A stretch of 64,000 nt of DNA from Endomychus coccineus (lineage: Eukaryota > Arthropoda > Insecta > Coleoptera > Endomychidae): NCBI GenBank assembly GCA_958510875.1, contig OY294067.1:136555726-136619725 (forward strand), read 5' to 3'. This document shows positions 36,638-47,402 of this stretch, piece after piece. The notes beneath the pieces are model-generated. The model ran no database searches. It saw only the letters and a list, made by a program, of their open reading frames with translations, and was not told the origin of the DNA. Every line of letters starts with the position of its first letter. Within the stretch, counting starts at the first letter, position 1. A program made the position numbers and the translations under genes.

Positions 36638-38598
36638 TTAACACTTTGTATTATTAACGGCTGAGTCCTTATTCGCGGTGCGGTTCACAACGGTGGTGAG
36701 GTGAGCGGTTTTCACCTCCTTCGTCGAGGCCTGTTCAACCGGGATCTGCTTCGGCCTCGCTACCTCGCAGTCCCGCGGACGTTTCCCTGTCCCGGACACG
36801 GACAATCTCGCGACATTACCCCAGGGCGGCGGCATCTCGAGCAAAATAATTTCGGCGGATTCCGACAATTATTTTTGCTATGCCCAGTTTTCCCACATCT
36901 CCAACAAGAGATGGGCTGTGTTGCGGTATGCGGCTTCAGCCTGGTAGGGCACTGCGTTCTGAAGTGGCCGCGGAGACCACAATCCCAACAAGTCTGCTCA
37001 GGGACCTTCGGTATCCCGGACTTGACTGGTGATGACGGTTCAGGTGCAGGTTGCCTACTCTGCGCCGGCGACTCCATAATCCTTACGGCTGGACTTGGAA
37101 TGTGTGCCCTTACTGACACTGGAAGTATCCTCTTCTGCATGAGCTTCTGCTCAGCCTGCAGATTCTCATATTCTTTTGCCTGTAGCATTAACGACGGCAC
37201 GTCATTAAAAGTTCCTTGCCGGATAAATTGCCTATACTCCGGCAATAAATTCCGGTGCAACCAGAACAATTCTCGTTCTGCGGTCATTGCACCATGTCTT
37301 CTGATCAATGTCTGCATATCCACAACATATGCAGCGGCAGTTTCATTCATGCGTTGATGCCTGCGGCTGATCTGTACCTCCAGATCAATGTGGTAGTTGG
37401 CATCCATGAAAAATAAGGTGAAGTCTCTTTGGAAATCGGCAAATGTAGCCCAGCGACTACGATTGTTCCGATACCACAATAATGCGGTTCCATCCAAAAC
37501 TTCTGGTAACGATAACAATAAGGAATCTTTCGGTGTATTCAGTTGCATAGCTATCTCGTCAAGGCGTTCCAGGAACGTAACGGGGTCTGACGTTCCATCA
37601 AATTAAATTCTGTATTGATTCAAACGCGGAGCACTACTCGGAGCTGGATAACTATATCCAGGCACATGCTGAACATAACTGAACGGAATATCGTACCCTG
37701 TACTGAACAATAGTAACCGGAACATAGGGGGTAGGTGCTTGCGGAACATTTGGTACATGCGGAACCTTAGTTGCTTGCGGAACAAATGGTAATTGCGGAA
37801 TTGTCGGTACTTGCAAAACAATCGGTAATTGCGGCACGGTTGGTCCTTGCATCCACGCCGCTGTCACATTTGACGACGTGGTCATATTACTCGGATAGTT
37901 CATAGGATTCGGCGGGGAAGAATAGATCAGCGTTCGCATCAGTGGTGTCGTTGTTACCACCGTGTTCGTGTACGTCACTGTATTCGTAGTGGACGTAGTT
38001 GCCCAATACGACGGCTGTACCATCGGTGTGATCCTTATTGCTGGTCTTGACTGAACACCAGAACGACTGAACGTCGGTGTTGTGTTTAGTGCCTCTTCGG
38101 TTGTCAATGCCTTGGTTAGTGATGCCATGGTACTGACAATCTTTTCTATCATTCCAGGCGGAGGGCGTATTATTTCTTTACGGACACCCTCTACGCACCT
38201 AGGGTGTAAGTCTTCGGCGGATCCATTATGGTCAATATCATGATTGGCCAGCACTTCCAGAAGTTGCGCGTTCTTCAAGAAATAAATCCAGTAGACTTTC
38301 AAATCAACGAATTGCGCCATTTCGTCAAATTGAGCTACCATTTCTTCCATACTGGCAGGCGCAGGCTGCAGCGCCCTAAGTATAGCACTAGTGCACGTTG
38401 GGAACTCCATTTTATCCAATCAGTTCCAAAATCAAAATTTTCAACCGCAATAATAAATGATTTTTGCTCAGGGGTAGGTAACGGAAGAGGGTGCGGTAAC
38501 GAAAACCAGTCCACACCTTCCTTCCAATAAGGCAGAAGCAATGAAATCATTTGCCCCAATTTGGGCAACGTAACGTCGATTTGCGGAGGTAACTCCAA
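36638..38598 (-). pseudogene. Gypsy gag, frameshifted
   Basis: The N-terminal part (frame from 38,419) has ATSTTNTVTYTNTVV-type low-complexity text and a run of PQLP/PQVP repeats. The capsid-like part (37,548-36,760) has LPEVLDGTALLWYRNNRSRW, FQRDFTLFFMD, and QISRRHQRMNETAAAYV. Three Cys knuckles follow: CWDCGLRGHFRTQC, CWRCGKTGHSKNNC and CSRCRRPGVMSRDC. Breaks near 37,610-37,660 separate the low-complexity and capsid sections. The product would be the structural polyprotein of the retrotransposon. Confidence 0.85.
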
Positions 38599-39142
38599 AA
38601 CGATCGGGCCAATACGCCCAAAAATCTTACCAACGGCTTTCTCGGTATCGATTTACTTGAAAAAGAGCTATGACTTGCCCAATCTGGGTTACGGTTGACT
38701 GGTAAAATCAAAGGGCAAAATATGGGCAAAAATCAAAATTTGAGCGAAACACTGAGGTGTAGTTAACAATTCTGCACCTCACGGAACCATCGATTTTTCA
38801 GTCAGATTTTCGGTTAAGAACTTGATGTTTTCCCTGCAACGGGGGGGCGGATCGAAAAACTAATTTCACCAAACTACCTGGGTGAACACGGGGAACAAGT
38901 TTCCGTTGAAACTTTTCTAAATTTCCGAAATTCAAAAACAATTTCCTGGGGATGTTTCGAAAACGTATTCGAAACGTCGGGGACTTGAAGCTTGTTTTTC
39001 TGTCACACTATATCTGAAATGTCATTCAAAACGAACTACTGGTTCAATTGCAATAAATTGTTCAACATTTCACATTTCGGAATTTAAAAAAAAAATTCCC
39101 CCTCGGTCAATTTTCAGAAATCCCTGCTCGTGGGCGTCATTT

Positions 39143-41198
39143 TATAACGTGTCCTTGCAACTTTTCGGTGAAGTGCCTATTTCAAATCCTCGGGCGCCAG
39201 ATTTTCTAAAGGTTAACTCTTTGACTTCTGCTAGGGTCTTCACCACAAGGCTTGTCACTCTGCTATCTATAGATAGCCTTGTCCCTAGGGTAGCTACAGT
39301 GAAGTATAACCAGAGTCCAATGGGCAGAAACCAGTATCAAAATTGTAGGCTTTAGTTACAATTGATACCTGGTTAAAACTTAGCTCGTTTGAAGATGGAG
39401 CAGAAATAATTTAATAAAACGGGGAATTCCAAATATTAAAAGATATAATAAATATAACGAGTACACTTTCAGAATAATCAATATAAATGCAATTGAACGG
39501 TATTATTTACAAAGATTTCACACAGACGGAAAATGTAATGAAGCTCAAACGGTAAATGAAAGCTCTCTCATCATATCTACTTTACGATGTGTTCGGTATT
39601 TAAATTCAATTCAGCGATACGGAATCGGTTGACAAATGATTCAGAATGATCAATTTGCGGAAAAGTACGAATCAAACAAGTCCTAGCGTGATGAGCGGTA
39701 TTCGGTAAATTTCAGATAGCAACACTAATAAATGAAATGTTCAAATCACACTACGATATATTCGGTTATAAATTCGGTTGGTTTGGAAAATATTGTTTTG
39801 CACTAGTTTCCCGATTGTACGATATCAGATTTTACGGTATTTTCGGATAATGACTCTGATCGAGTTTATTCTGTCACCTCACCCACCCTTGTACTAGCTT
39901 TCACGGAGCGCCCGGTAATCGTATGGCAGTGTAGATTTCATATACTTTACAGATTCAGAATCTAGCCGATTAGGGCTTATACTTCCGGTACAGGCACAGC
40001 GTGTACAAGTCCTAACTATCGTATCTGCAATAACCCCTATATCCACGGCCGAGGACTTCTCATAGTATTAAGGGAATTATTACGATTCTCAATCACACAA
40101 CCACCCCCAGCTTATACTTCCTGTACAGGCACAGCGTGCACAAGCCGATGGCGGTTTTGGTCGTCTAAGATATACTTATACTTCCGGTACAGGCACGGCG
40201 TGCACATATATACCAAAGACGCCCCTGTCGTTCAACATACACACTCTGTACACACTATACAATTACTTGAATATTTCAATTCACGCTCGCATTCAAATCG
40301 TGTGCGGTCTGACCTATGACGGGATAAACTCAAATCTAACAATTCAAATTACTGAATGCTACGGAACTCAGGTATCGTACAAACGTGCACCAATTACAAT
40401 AATTACGGAAATCAATATATCGTAATGCCCAAAAATATAACTATTTGCTATCAATTACCTTTATTAAAATTCACAAACACAAACGGAACACTATTGTTAC
40501 TTCACAGTTTAAATCTGACTCAAACTCGGATTTTTAATTTACTTCGATTCTTGTCTCAATTTCACCTCAACGATACTGATTTATAATCACAAAAGAGCAC
40601 TGATACTGATTGAAATTCAAAAACACAAGAGAGCACAAAAGGGTAACTGTATTGATTGCTAATCAAAATCACAAAAGAGCGATCTTTTGTCTGTCACGGC
40701 TTTTATATGTTTCCCGAGGTTCTGGACAGGTCTCCTCCACCAATTCCTTATTTTGTGCCAAGGGTTTTTTACTTATGCCCCGAACAATGCTTAAAAGTGA
40801 CGCTACTTTTTAGATCTAAAATTCGCGCACATGATATCACACCAGTTCCTCTCAGCGGAGTAAGCAAGTGGTATCGGAGTTTTTTGGTTGTTCGCCCTTT
40901 TTATACATAAGGTTGTACAAAGTTTGATGCGTTAATTTGGCCAGACCCCTGTTTTTGCAACATATTTTATCGGAATGATATGCAATTCTGAACGGGCATG
41001 AATTTGATTCATCTATTTGAATAATTACACTTATTCGAAATTACGGAGATTTAGAAAAGTGGCAATCACGGAATACACATTCGGAATTCATTCATATCTA
41101 TTGAAATAATGAACTGTTCGAACTGAGATTAAATATAACATCCGTATTTACTGCCTGATCTAAAATAAATAATCTTTCAAAATTTAAGCTTCGTTACA
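39143..41198 (-). repeat. 5' LTR of the Gypsy element, intact
   Basis: 2056 bp, from TATAACGTGTCC to CTTCGTTACA on the + strand. It is the uninterrupted reference that defines the LINE insertion in the other LTR. It contains several copies of the phrase CTTATACTTCCGGTACAGGC around 39,977, 40,110 and 40,177, a short internal repeat. Confidence 0.9.
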
Positions 41199-41202
41199 AC
41201 CT

Positions 41203-41768
41203 TGTGTTCTTGCATTTAATGGTTACACCACATCTTCTGTAGAATTCATAGAACTTCATACAGGTTACAGTCAAAAATGTGTATATTTGAAAATTTGTCA
41301 TTCTATAACTAACAACTTGTATGAGATATTGTTCTGAAACCCAGTGTATAGGTGTTCGAGATATGCCAGAATCTAAGAGGCTACTCACTTTATCGAAAAA
41401 ATGCCTAATGCTCGTTCTCGGAATGTCGACCGAATTGACAGACCATAGTAGGCATTGAGAATATGAATATTCCATTGTCTACATCTTTGAATAGTGCTCG
41501 TTGAAACCGCAACACCCTCTTATTTTGGAACCCATTGAACGATTTTCAGAAAGAAAAATTTTAAGACATAGTGCTCAACGAGCAGTCATTCTGGGTTCAA
41601 TTAGAATACTTAGCGCAGACGATTTAGGAACCTGAAGCTACTTACCGAACGGTGGGTCTCCCCCCCCCCCCCCAACAGCTTTGGTTAACCACCTTCTAGG
41701 TTTTTCTGGCGCGACTGTTGCGATGTCGTCGGAGCTCGCAGCAGCGCCGACCAGGTCTGAATCTAAAA
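41203..41768. other. Flank between Gypsy element and virus-like block
   Basis: No gene recognised. A poly-C run of about 15 bases lies at 41,660. From about 41,700 the text is GC-richer (GATGTCGTCGGAGCTCGC), then (TA)n follows. Confidence 0.5.
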
Positions 41769-41770
41769 AA

Positions 41771-41772
<2 letters not shown>

Positions 41773-41867
<95 letters not shown>

Positions 41868-41870
41868 TAT
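41773..41870. repeat. (TA)n microsatellite
   Basis: Nearly pure TA tract of about 100 bp with one GT interruption, immediately left of the virus-like block. Confidence 0.95.
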
Positions 41871-41876
41871 GACACG

Positions 41877-41970
41877 GCTAATGTGTATAATCTGTCTATT
41901 CTATAGAATAGACGGTGCGAAACTCGCCAGTCGCGGCTAGGGTATGTAGCTGGCTAAAGTGTATAATCTT
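41877..41970. other. 20-bp palindrome between two 18-bp direct repeats
   Basis: GTCTATTCTATAGAATAGAC at 41,894-41,913 is a perfect palindrome. GGCTAATGTGTATAATCT (41,877-41,894) and GGCTAAAGTGTATAATCT (41,953-41,970) are direct repeats with one mismatch. They lie at the left edge of the block that encodes a tyrosine recombinase, so a recombination site is conceivable but not shown. Confidence 0.35.
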
Positions 41971-42069
41971 ATGTTATTTGCATGTTGTAACTCGGGTATC
42001 CGTAGAAATCACACTATAATCCCTGAATGTGTTACAACATTTACGACAACGAAAAAAAAAACAAATCAG

Positions 42070-43413
42070 CTATAAATCACATATATTGTCGAAAAAATCT
42101 ACAGTAAGGATAATAACATTATATAAAGCAATTTTTTCGAAACCAAGTCGTTCGCTCAAACTACGTCGACGCACATATTTTCGATGAACCAAATTTTCGA
42201 CAGCTCTAACGTAGCACTGAACGATGTCGACGAGATCGGAAAATTTTACATGCTGATCGAAATAATATTGAATATTTTCATAATCGCGATGAACAAGAAT
42301 ATCTTTATTGAGACTATCCACAAACTTACACATTCTTCTAGAATATTCAATTTCGATTTTTTCGTTAGACATATCGCGGTCGTCGAATTCAGATAATACA
42401 TATCGTTCAAAACATTCGGACGAGACGTAATTGTAATAATCCATATTGGTCATTACCGTGTAATAGAATAGAAATCGCGTTTCGTTCAATCTTATGCGGC
42501 CATCGTGTAAGACTTCCACATAGCCGCCAATTTTTTCAGTCAAATTGACTACAAATGCCGACGACACGAGCAATGTGATATAGGACCACTCATAATCGTG
42601 CAAGCGAGATAGATTTTTGCACGACTCCGAAGAATCCGAAGACTTCAATATGAAGTATATGGAAGCCCACGAACACAGTGCCGAAATTAGTCCGATTATT
42701 ACGATCATCAGTAATATACTGGACCGACCACGACACGATAACGATCTGTTCACCACTACAGGTTTTCCAACTATGAAAGGACCCCTTTCGTATCTCGGTA
42801 CTGCCGTATTGGGAATATTTTTCGTTAGTTCGAAATTATCGGACGGTGATGATTGCTTCGATCCCCACAACGAAGAAAAAGAAAACGACGACGACGACGG
42901 GAGGTCATTATCTCGATTACAACGACACTGTACCTGCGACGATTTGACGAAATTATCGTCATTTTCAATAGTTACCGAACGATGTTCCGAATCACTGCTA
43001 ATACTGGACAATAGATGTTTTCTTTCTTGCGATGATGTATTTGAACATACTCCCGTTCGCGGTATATCATCCATACTTTCGTATATATGATCTTTTTCGT
43101 CCTTACCAGGGATCTCTCCTAATGCCGACCTGCTATTCATGAGCATATAACTAGCGACAGTAACGACATCGCCTGCTGACTTTGTATCGATTCGATTTGT
43201 TTTCGGTGTAGAGTTTAAACGAGCAGCAAGCGACACTGGTAGCACTCCGACATTCTGATATGGACCAACCTCGGCAATCGTTCGATTCCCCGTCGTTAGT
43301 GTGCCATCGAAATTGGCATATTCGGACGGCATCGATGGCACTCCGATATTCTGATAACGATTAGCTTCGGCCATCTTCGCTCCTACATTTTGGTAACAAC
43401 CATCTCCGGCCAT
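42070..43413 (-). CDS. Single-pass membrane protein with repeated YQNxG motifs
   Basis: 447 aa, not recognised. One strong transmembrane segment lies at about residues 231-256 (SSILLMIVIIGLISALCSWA). Before it is a ~230-residue Ser-rich tail without a signal peptide, so the tail is probably cytoplasmic or, in a virion, internal. That tail repeats CYQNVG (Y7), RYQNIGV (Y20) and PYQNVGV (Y52), with related YANF (Y32) and YESM (Y111). YxN is the core that Grb2-type SH2 domains bind when the Tyr is phosphorylated; whether that applies here is inference. The ~190-residue C-terminal domain has scattered Cys (CKNL, SECFERYV, RRMCKF, IVQCYV) and many Tyr. The start ATG is the first in frame after a TATA at 43,607-43,615. 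It is divergently paired with the next gene. Confidence 0.8.
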   Translation of the reverse strand: MAGDGCYQNVGAKMAEANRYQNIGVPSMPSEYANFDGTLTTGNRTIAEVGPYQNVGVLPVSLAARLNSTPKTNRIDTKSAGDVVTVASYMLMNSRSALGEIPGKDEKDHIYESMDDIPRTGVCSNTSSQERKHLLSSISSDSEHRSVTIENDDNFVKSSQVQCRCNRDNDLPSSSSFSFSSLWGSKQSSPSDNFELTKNIPNTAVPRYERGPFIVGKPVVVNRSLSCRGRSSILLMIVIIGLISALCSWASIYFILKSSDSSESCKNLSRLHDYEWSYITLLVSSAFVVNLTEKIGGYVEVLHDGRIRLNETRFLFYYTVMTNMDYYNYVSSECFERYVLSEFDDRDMSNEKIEIEYSRRMCKFVDSLNKDILVHRDYENIQYYFDQHVKFSDLVDIVQCYVRAVENLVHRKYVRRRSLSERLGFEKIALYNVIILTVDFFDNICDL

Positions 43414-43606
43414 TGCTGGGGATAATATATTCGATATAACAACAACGTTGAAAATATTTTCTCAATAACTTTGAACGACTTCTTATGGCGCGAACAGAAC
43501 CAATTGTTATTATTATTATTATTATTATTACAGCTATTGAAATCTAGCGATGTGAAACACGTGAAAGTTGCGACGATACTGTTTCTTCCGTTGACATCGC
43601 AAGGCT

Positions 43607-43615
43607 TATATAACA
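43607..43615 (-). promoter_or_regulatory. TATA box of the YQNxG membrane protein gene
   Basis: Minus strand reads GTTATATAA, about 195 bp before the ATG at 43,413. It is one half of a divergent promoter region of about 420 bp. Confidence 0.5.
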
Positions 43616-43787
43616 TGGTTCACAAATTATGAAATGCAAGAACGAAGTCGATCATTATTGCTCAATGTACGACTACATCGATAACGCGATAGGCGACGGA
43701 ACCAAATAACAAACCGATATAGTGTTGTATTCACATTTTATTAAAATATTCGTTTGAAAATATAATGCACATTAGCAAATCGAAAGG

Positions 43788-43820
43788 TATAAAATAACGC
43801 GTTCCGTGCGAACATTCAGT
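43788..43820 (+). promoter_or_regulatory. TATA plus TCAGT initiator of the acidic protein gene
   Basis: TATAAAATA starts at 43,788, and TCAGT (43,816-43,820) follows about 28 bp later, 13 bp before the ATG. TATA plus a CAGT start is the arthropod core promoter and also the early-promoter type of insect large DNA viruses. Confidence 0.6.
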
Positions 43821-43832
43821 CAGTCTAACATC

Positions 43833-45054
43833 ATGAAACGTGCAACCAAGTTCATCCTATGGATATTGGGAAAATTGAATCAATTTTCGAACAATATCAA
43901 CCGATTTCCAAAATTAATAAACGACAACGAATATTCATCGATGGAGGAAGATTTCCCAGGTCCACAACAAGATGTTAATATCAAATCTGATACAAGAAGC
44001 GTTAACGACGACAACGATTACGAAAACGACGAATGGTTCGAAGCAGCATCATCGGAAAATGGAGCAGAACCAAGTGATGAATCCCACGACAGCGAACGCA
44101 ACATCGACGATAAAGGACAATTATCGACCGACTCTGAATACCCGATCGAACGAGATAACAGTAAATACCATCGGAAATGAAATAACAACCCTAAACAGTT
44201 TGTTAGGAATATACGTGCAAAACAAGGAGGATCGTTTGACGGAAGAAATAGAAGAACCGGCAACCGCCATTGAGGAATGCTACAACGACCCGGAAGAAAA
44301 AGTATACATCGATACAATGAGGCTATGCAATACATTGATTGACAGAATTTTTTTCATCGATTGCGAATATTATAAATATTGTTCGGAAAAAATATATTTC
44401 GAATTTGCTGGCACACGCGGAGACCAAACTACTCATTTGAATGGCGCACCGTATAATTCAACAACTGGGAGAATTATTACAAAATTCAGAGAGCTGGGAG
44501 AACTGTGGGCCATGACAAACGATCAATTTACTGGTATGATCAAAAATTTACGTTGTGGCACCTGGGAAATAGAAGAGAAGACTGTTTCACCGAATCTGAT
44601 TGTCCAAAATATTCTCACCGACCCCGAGCCATTACCGATCATCGTGAATTGGTACGAGAATGCCTGCAAGGATTTCTTCGACGGATATTTACATAAAACG
44701 TGGGATAACGATAGGGCGACGATAGTTCTCACGTTGGGTAATCAGCAATATTCGAAAAAAGTCGAGTGGTATACACTGAAAGGCACAAAGTTCAAATATA
44801 TCGTTCAATATGAATTATTCCACCATCCATCCGATGCTCTGATATTGACTTATAACCACACTACCACCGATTATCATTTCGCGGGGAAATGTGAATTCTC
44901 GTTTGATAATTTCCACGATGTGTTAGGATGTGGGAGTGCCACCGGCCACGGACATCATGACCAGCAACAGTCCTGTGAGACTAGAAGCAAAAAATTACGA
45001 TGTATGCTCAAAAATGTGCTCAATTATTTTATTTTTGAAAAATATATAATGTGA
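43833..45054 (+). CDS. Acidic protein, probably spliced through a 46-nt intron
   Basis: No family recognised. The first frame starts at the ATG after the TATA/TCAGT promoter. It is rich in Asp, Glu and Asn (DDNDYENDEWFEAASSENG), ending by itself at 44,180. A second frame, offset by one, runs to 45,054 with CNTLIDRIFFIDCEYYKYC, NWYENACKDFFDGYL and a His-rich segment GHGHHDQQQSC. A candidate intron 44,161-44,206 has GTAAAT at its start, CTAAA as branch-like word and TTTGTTAG at its end. Splicing it joins ERDN to the second frame at IYVQNKED and gives 391 aa. A frameshift mutation would explain the data as well. The C-terminal two thirds carries several Cys pairs and could be a secreted or luminal domain. 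Confidence 0.6.
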
Positions 45055-45288
45055 TATATATTGTAAATTTTTCGTCTTTCGTTCAAATCGTAAGTCGTGC
45101 TCGGAAAATGAAATTCATTCTATCGTAGAGAAATTTTATCGACTGGATTGTTCATCGACCATCTTCCACGATTCTCTCGTTCGGAGAATGAAATTGTAAA
45201 ACATTTTAAATGAACAAACTTTGTCGACTCGGAATCTATCGTCGAACAAATATCCAAACCGGCATAATCCTCGTTACGAAATTCCAAC

Positions 45289-46740
45289 GGCGGATTTCTT
45301 CGAGCTGCGGAGAAACTTTCTCTCACATGCGTCATACGCACTAGCTCCATCGAGAAACAGTTTTGTCTTGAGTGAAATTTGTTGAAACGAAATCTCACCG
45401 GTGGATTTCTTCGAGCTGTAGAAACTTTGAACGTGAATCTCGTTCGAAAAATGAAATCGTAAAATATTTTCTGATGAAGAAACTTTGTCCGCGTAGAATT
45501 TCTCGTCGAACGAATTTCAAGTTCCTCGTCATGCGCGCTAGCTCCATCGAGAAACAGTTTTGTCTCGAATGAAATTTGTTGAAACGAAATCTCACCGGTG
45601 GATTTCTTCGAGCTGCAAAATCTTTGAACGTGAATCTCGTTCGAGAAATGAAATCGTAAAATATTTTCTGATGAACAAACTTTGTCCGCCTAGAATCTCT
45701 CGTCGAACGAATTTCCAAACTTATAAGTTCCTCGTCATGCGCACTAGCTCCATCGAGAAACAGTTTTGTCTCGAATGAAATTTGTTGAAACGAAATCTCA
45801 TCGGTGGATTTCTCCGAGCTGCAAAATCTTGGAACGTGAATCTCGTTTGAAAAATGAAATCGTAAAATATTTTCTGATGAATAAACTTTGTCCGCGTAGA
45901 ATTTCTCGTCGAACAAATTTCCAAACTCACAAGTTCCTCGTCATGCGCACTAGCTCCATCGAGAAACAGTTTTGTCTCGAATGAAATTTATAAAACGAAA
46001 TCTCACCGGTGGAATTCTTCGAGCTGTAAAAACTTTGAACGTGAATCTCGTTCGAAAAATGAAATCGTAAAATATTTTCTGATGAACAAACTTTGTCCGC
46101 GTAGAATTTCTCGTCGAACAAATTTCCAAACTCACAAGTTCCTCGTCATGCGCACTAGCTCCATCGAGGAACAGTTTTGTCTCGAATGAAATTTGTTGAA
46201 ACGAAATCTCACCGGTGGATTTCTTCGAGCTGCAAAATCTTTGAACGTGAATCTCGTTCGAGAAATGAAATCGTAAAATATTTTCTGATGAACAAACTTT
46301 GTCCACCTAGTATCTCTCGATCGAGGAATGAAACAGTTTTGTCTCGAATGAAATTTGTTGAAACGAAATCTCACCGGTGGATTTCTTCGAGCTGCAAAAT
46401 CTTTGAACGTGAATCTCGTTCGAGAAATGAAATCGTAAAATATTTTCTGATGAACAAACTTTGTCCGTCTAAAATCTCTCGTCGAACAAATGTCCAAACT
46501 TATAAGTTTCTCGTCATGCGCACTGGCCTCATCGAGAAACTGTTTTGTCTCGAGTGAAATTTGCTGAAACGAAATCTCACCGGTGGATTTCTTCGGGCTA
46601 CAAAAACTTTGAACGAAACTTTCGTCGAACGAGTCTCCAAACTTAAAGTTCCTCGTCATGCGCACTAGCTCCGTCGAGAAACAGTTTTGCCTCGAATGAA
46701 ATCTCTTGAAACGAAATCTCACCGGTTGGATTTCTTCGAG
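45289..46740. repeat. ~206-bp tandem repeat array, nine units
   Basis: The anchor GGATTTCTTCGAGCTG and its variants occur at about 45,289, 45,401, 45,597, 45,803, 46,007, 46,214, 46,375, 46,571 and 46,724. Full spacing is 196-207 bp, with three shortened units. Each unit has several TCTCGTTCGA/TCGTCGAAC words that are near-palindromic. Both strands are open for long stretches because the unit has few stops, but the frames only repeat the same 68-residue text. The setting recalls homologous-region repeats of insect DNA viruses (origins and enhancers), by analogy only. Confidence 0.9.
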
Positions 46741-46775
46741 CTGCGAAAACTTTCACAGCAGTGATGACTCACAGT

Positions 46776-46797
46776 TACGTGACGTATACGTGACGTA
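46776..46797. promoter_or_regulatory. Two adjacent 11-bp TACGTGACGTA words
   Basis: TACGTGACGTA occurs twice back to back. TGACGT is the core of CRE-type bZIP binding sites. It directly follows the 206-bp array. Confidence 0.4.
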
Positions 46798-47402
46798 TCA
46801 CGGGGGCAACGAAAATTGTGGAAAGCAACTTTCAGTTCTCGCGAGAAGCTAGCGCCAAGTCTAGACAGTCAATGGGGCTCCACGTACCCCCATAGCACCC
46901 CTGCACCCCTATATATATAATATATATATATATTATATATATATTATATATATAACCTCCGCGACGGCCTGCTCCTTCTTACTACTACGTTGTTCTTACT
47001 CTGGTCAAGGAGGTTTATGTTCGCGCGCGTGGAGCTCTCTGATTATATAGTTAATTTGGGGTCAGCTGAGTGAATACTCGATTCTCATTGGACTAGAGCC
47101 GTTTGACGTCACGAAAATCCTAAATTCTACTGATTTCTGACGAAAATCGCGGTAGAAGGGGTAAAATTTTGATCAGATTCAATTCAGAGTTCTGAGAGCG
47201 AAGTCGATTGAGGTTAGATTGTACAATATTAAACCCACCCCATCCACAGATTTAGTATTTTCCGTGAACTATGTGAGACATCTATGGTAGACATTCGATA
47301 TATTGTTTTCCCGATAGGTGTCGCCAAGACGATCACTGCTCCCAATCAAATCAGTTCATATCATACACCGACAGATGGCAGCATCGATCCCGCCAAATGA
47401 AG
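46798..47402. other. Spacer with self-complementary AT blocks
   Basis: Around 46,910-46,955 are short alternating TATATA blocks that can fold on themselves. After that comes ordinary non-coding sequence up to the recombinase stop. No ORF supported. Confidence 0.5.

Larger units (their letters stand above)
24757..41198 (-). mobile_element. Gypsy-type LTR retrotransposon, decayed, with nested insertions
   Basis: Two LTRs bound a gag-pro-pol region on the minus strand. The 4-bp sequence ACCT at 24,753-24,756 and again at 41,199-41,202 is the target duplication. On the minus strand the LTR starts TGTAACGAAG and ends ACGTTATA. A G-rich polypurine tract abuts the 3' LTR at 33,601-33,610. Next to the 5' LTR the minus strand reads AATGACGCCCACGAG, a poor match to a primer-binding site. 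The integrase core is missing and several catalytic residues are altered, so it could not transpose on its own. Confidence 0.9.

Noticed and set aside
44161..44198. 38-nt intron alternative in the acidic protein gene
   Set aside because: It ends at CTAAACAG but leaves the wrong frame, which soon stops; the 46-nt version restores the frame.
45120..46722. Several overlapping frames on both strands with repeating 68-residue text
   Set aside because: They are readings of the 206-bp tandem array, whose unit has few stop codons.
45289..46740. CRISPR array
   Set aside because: Units are about 206 bp with no short-repeat/unique-spacer pattern, in a eukaryotic setting.
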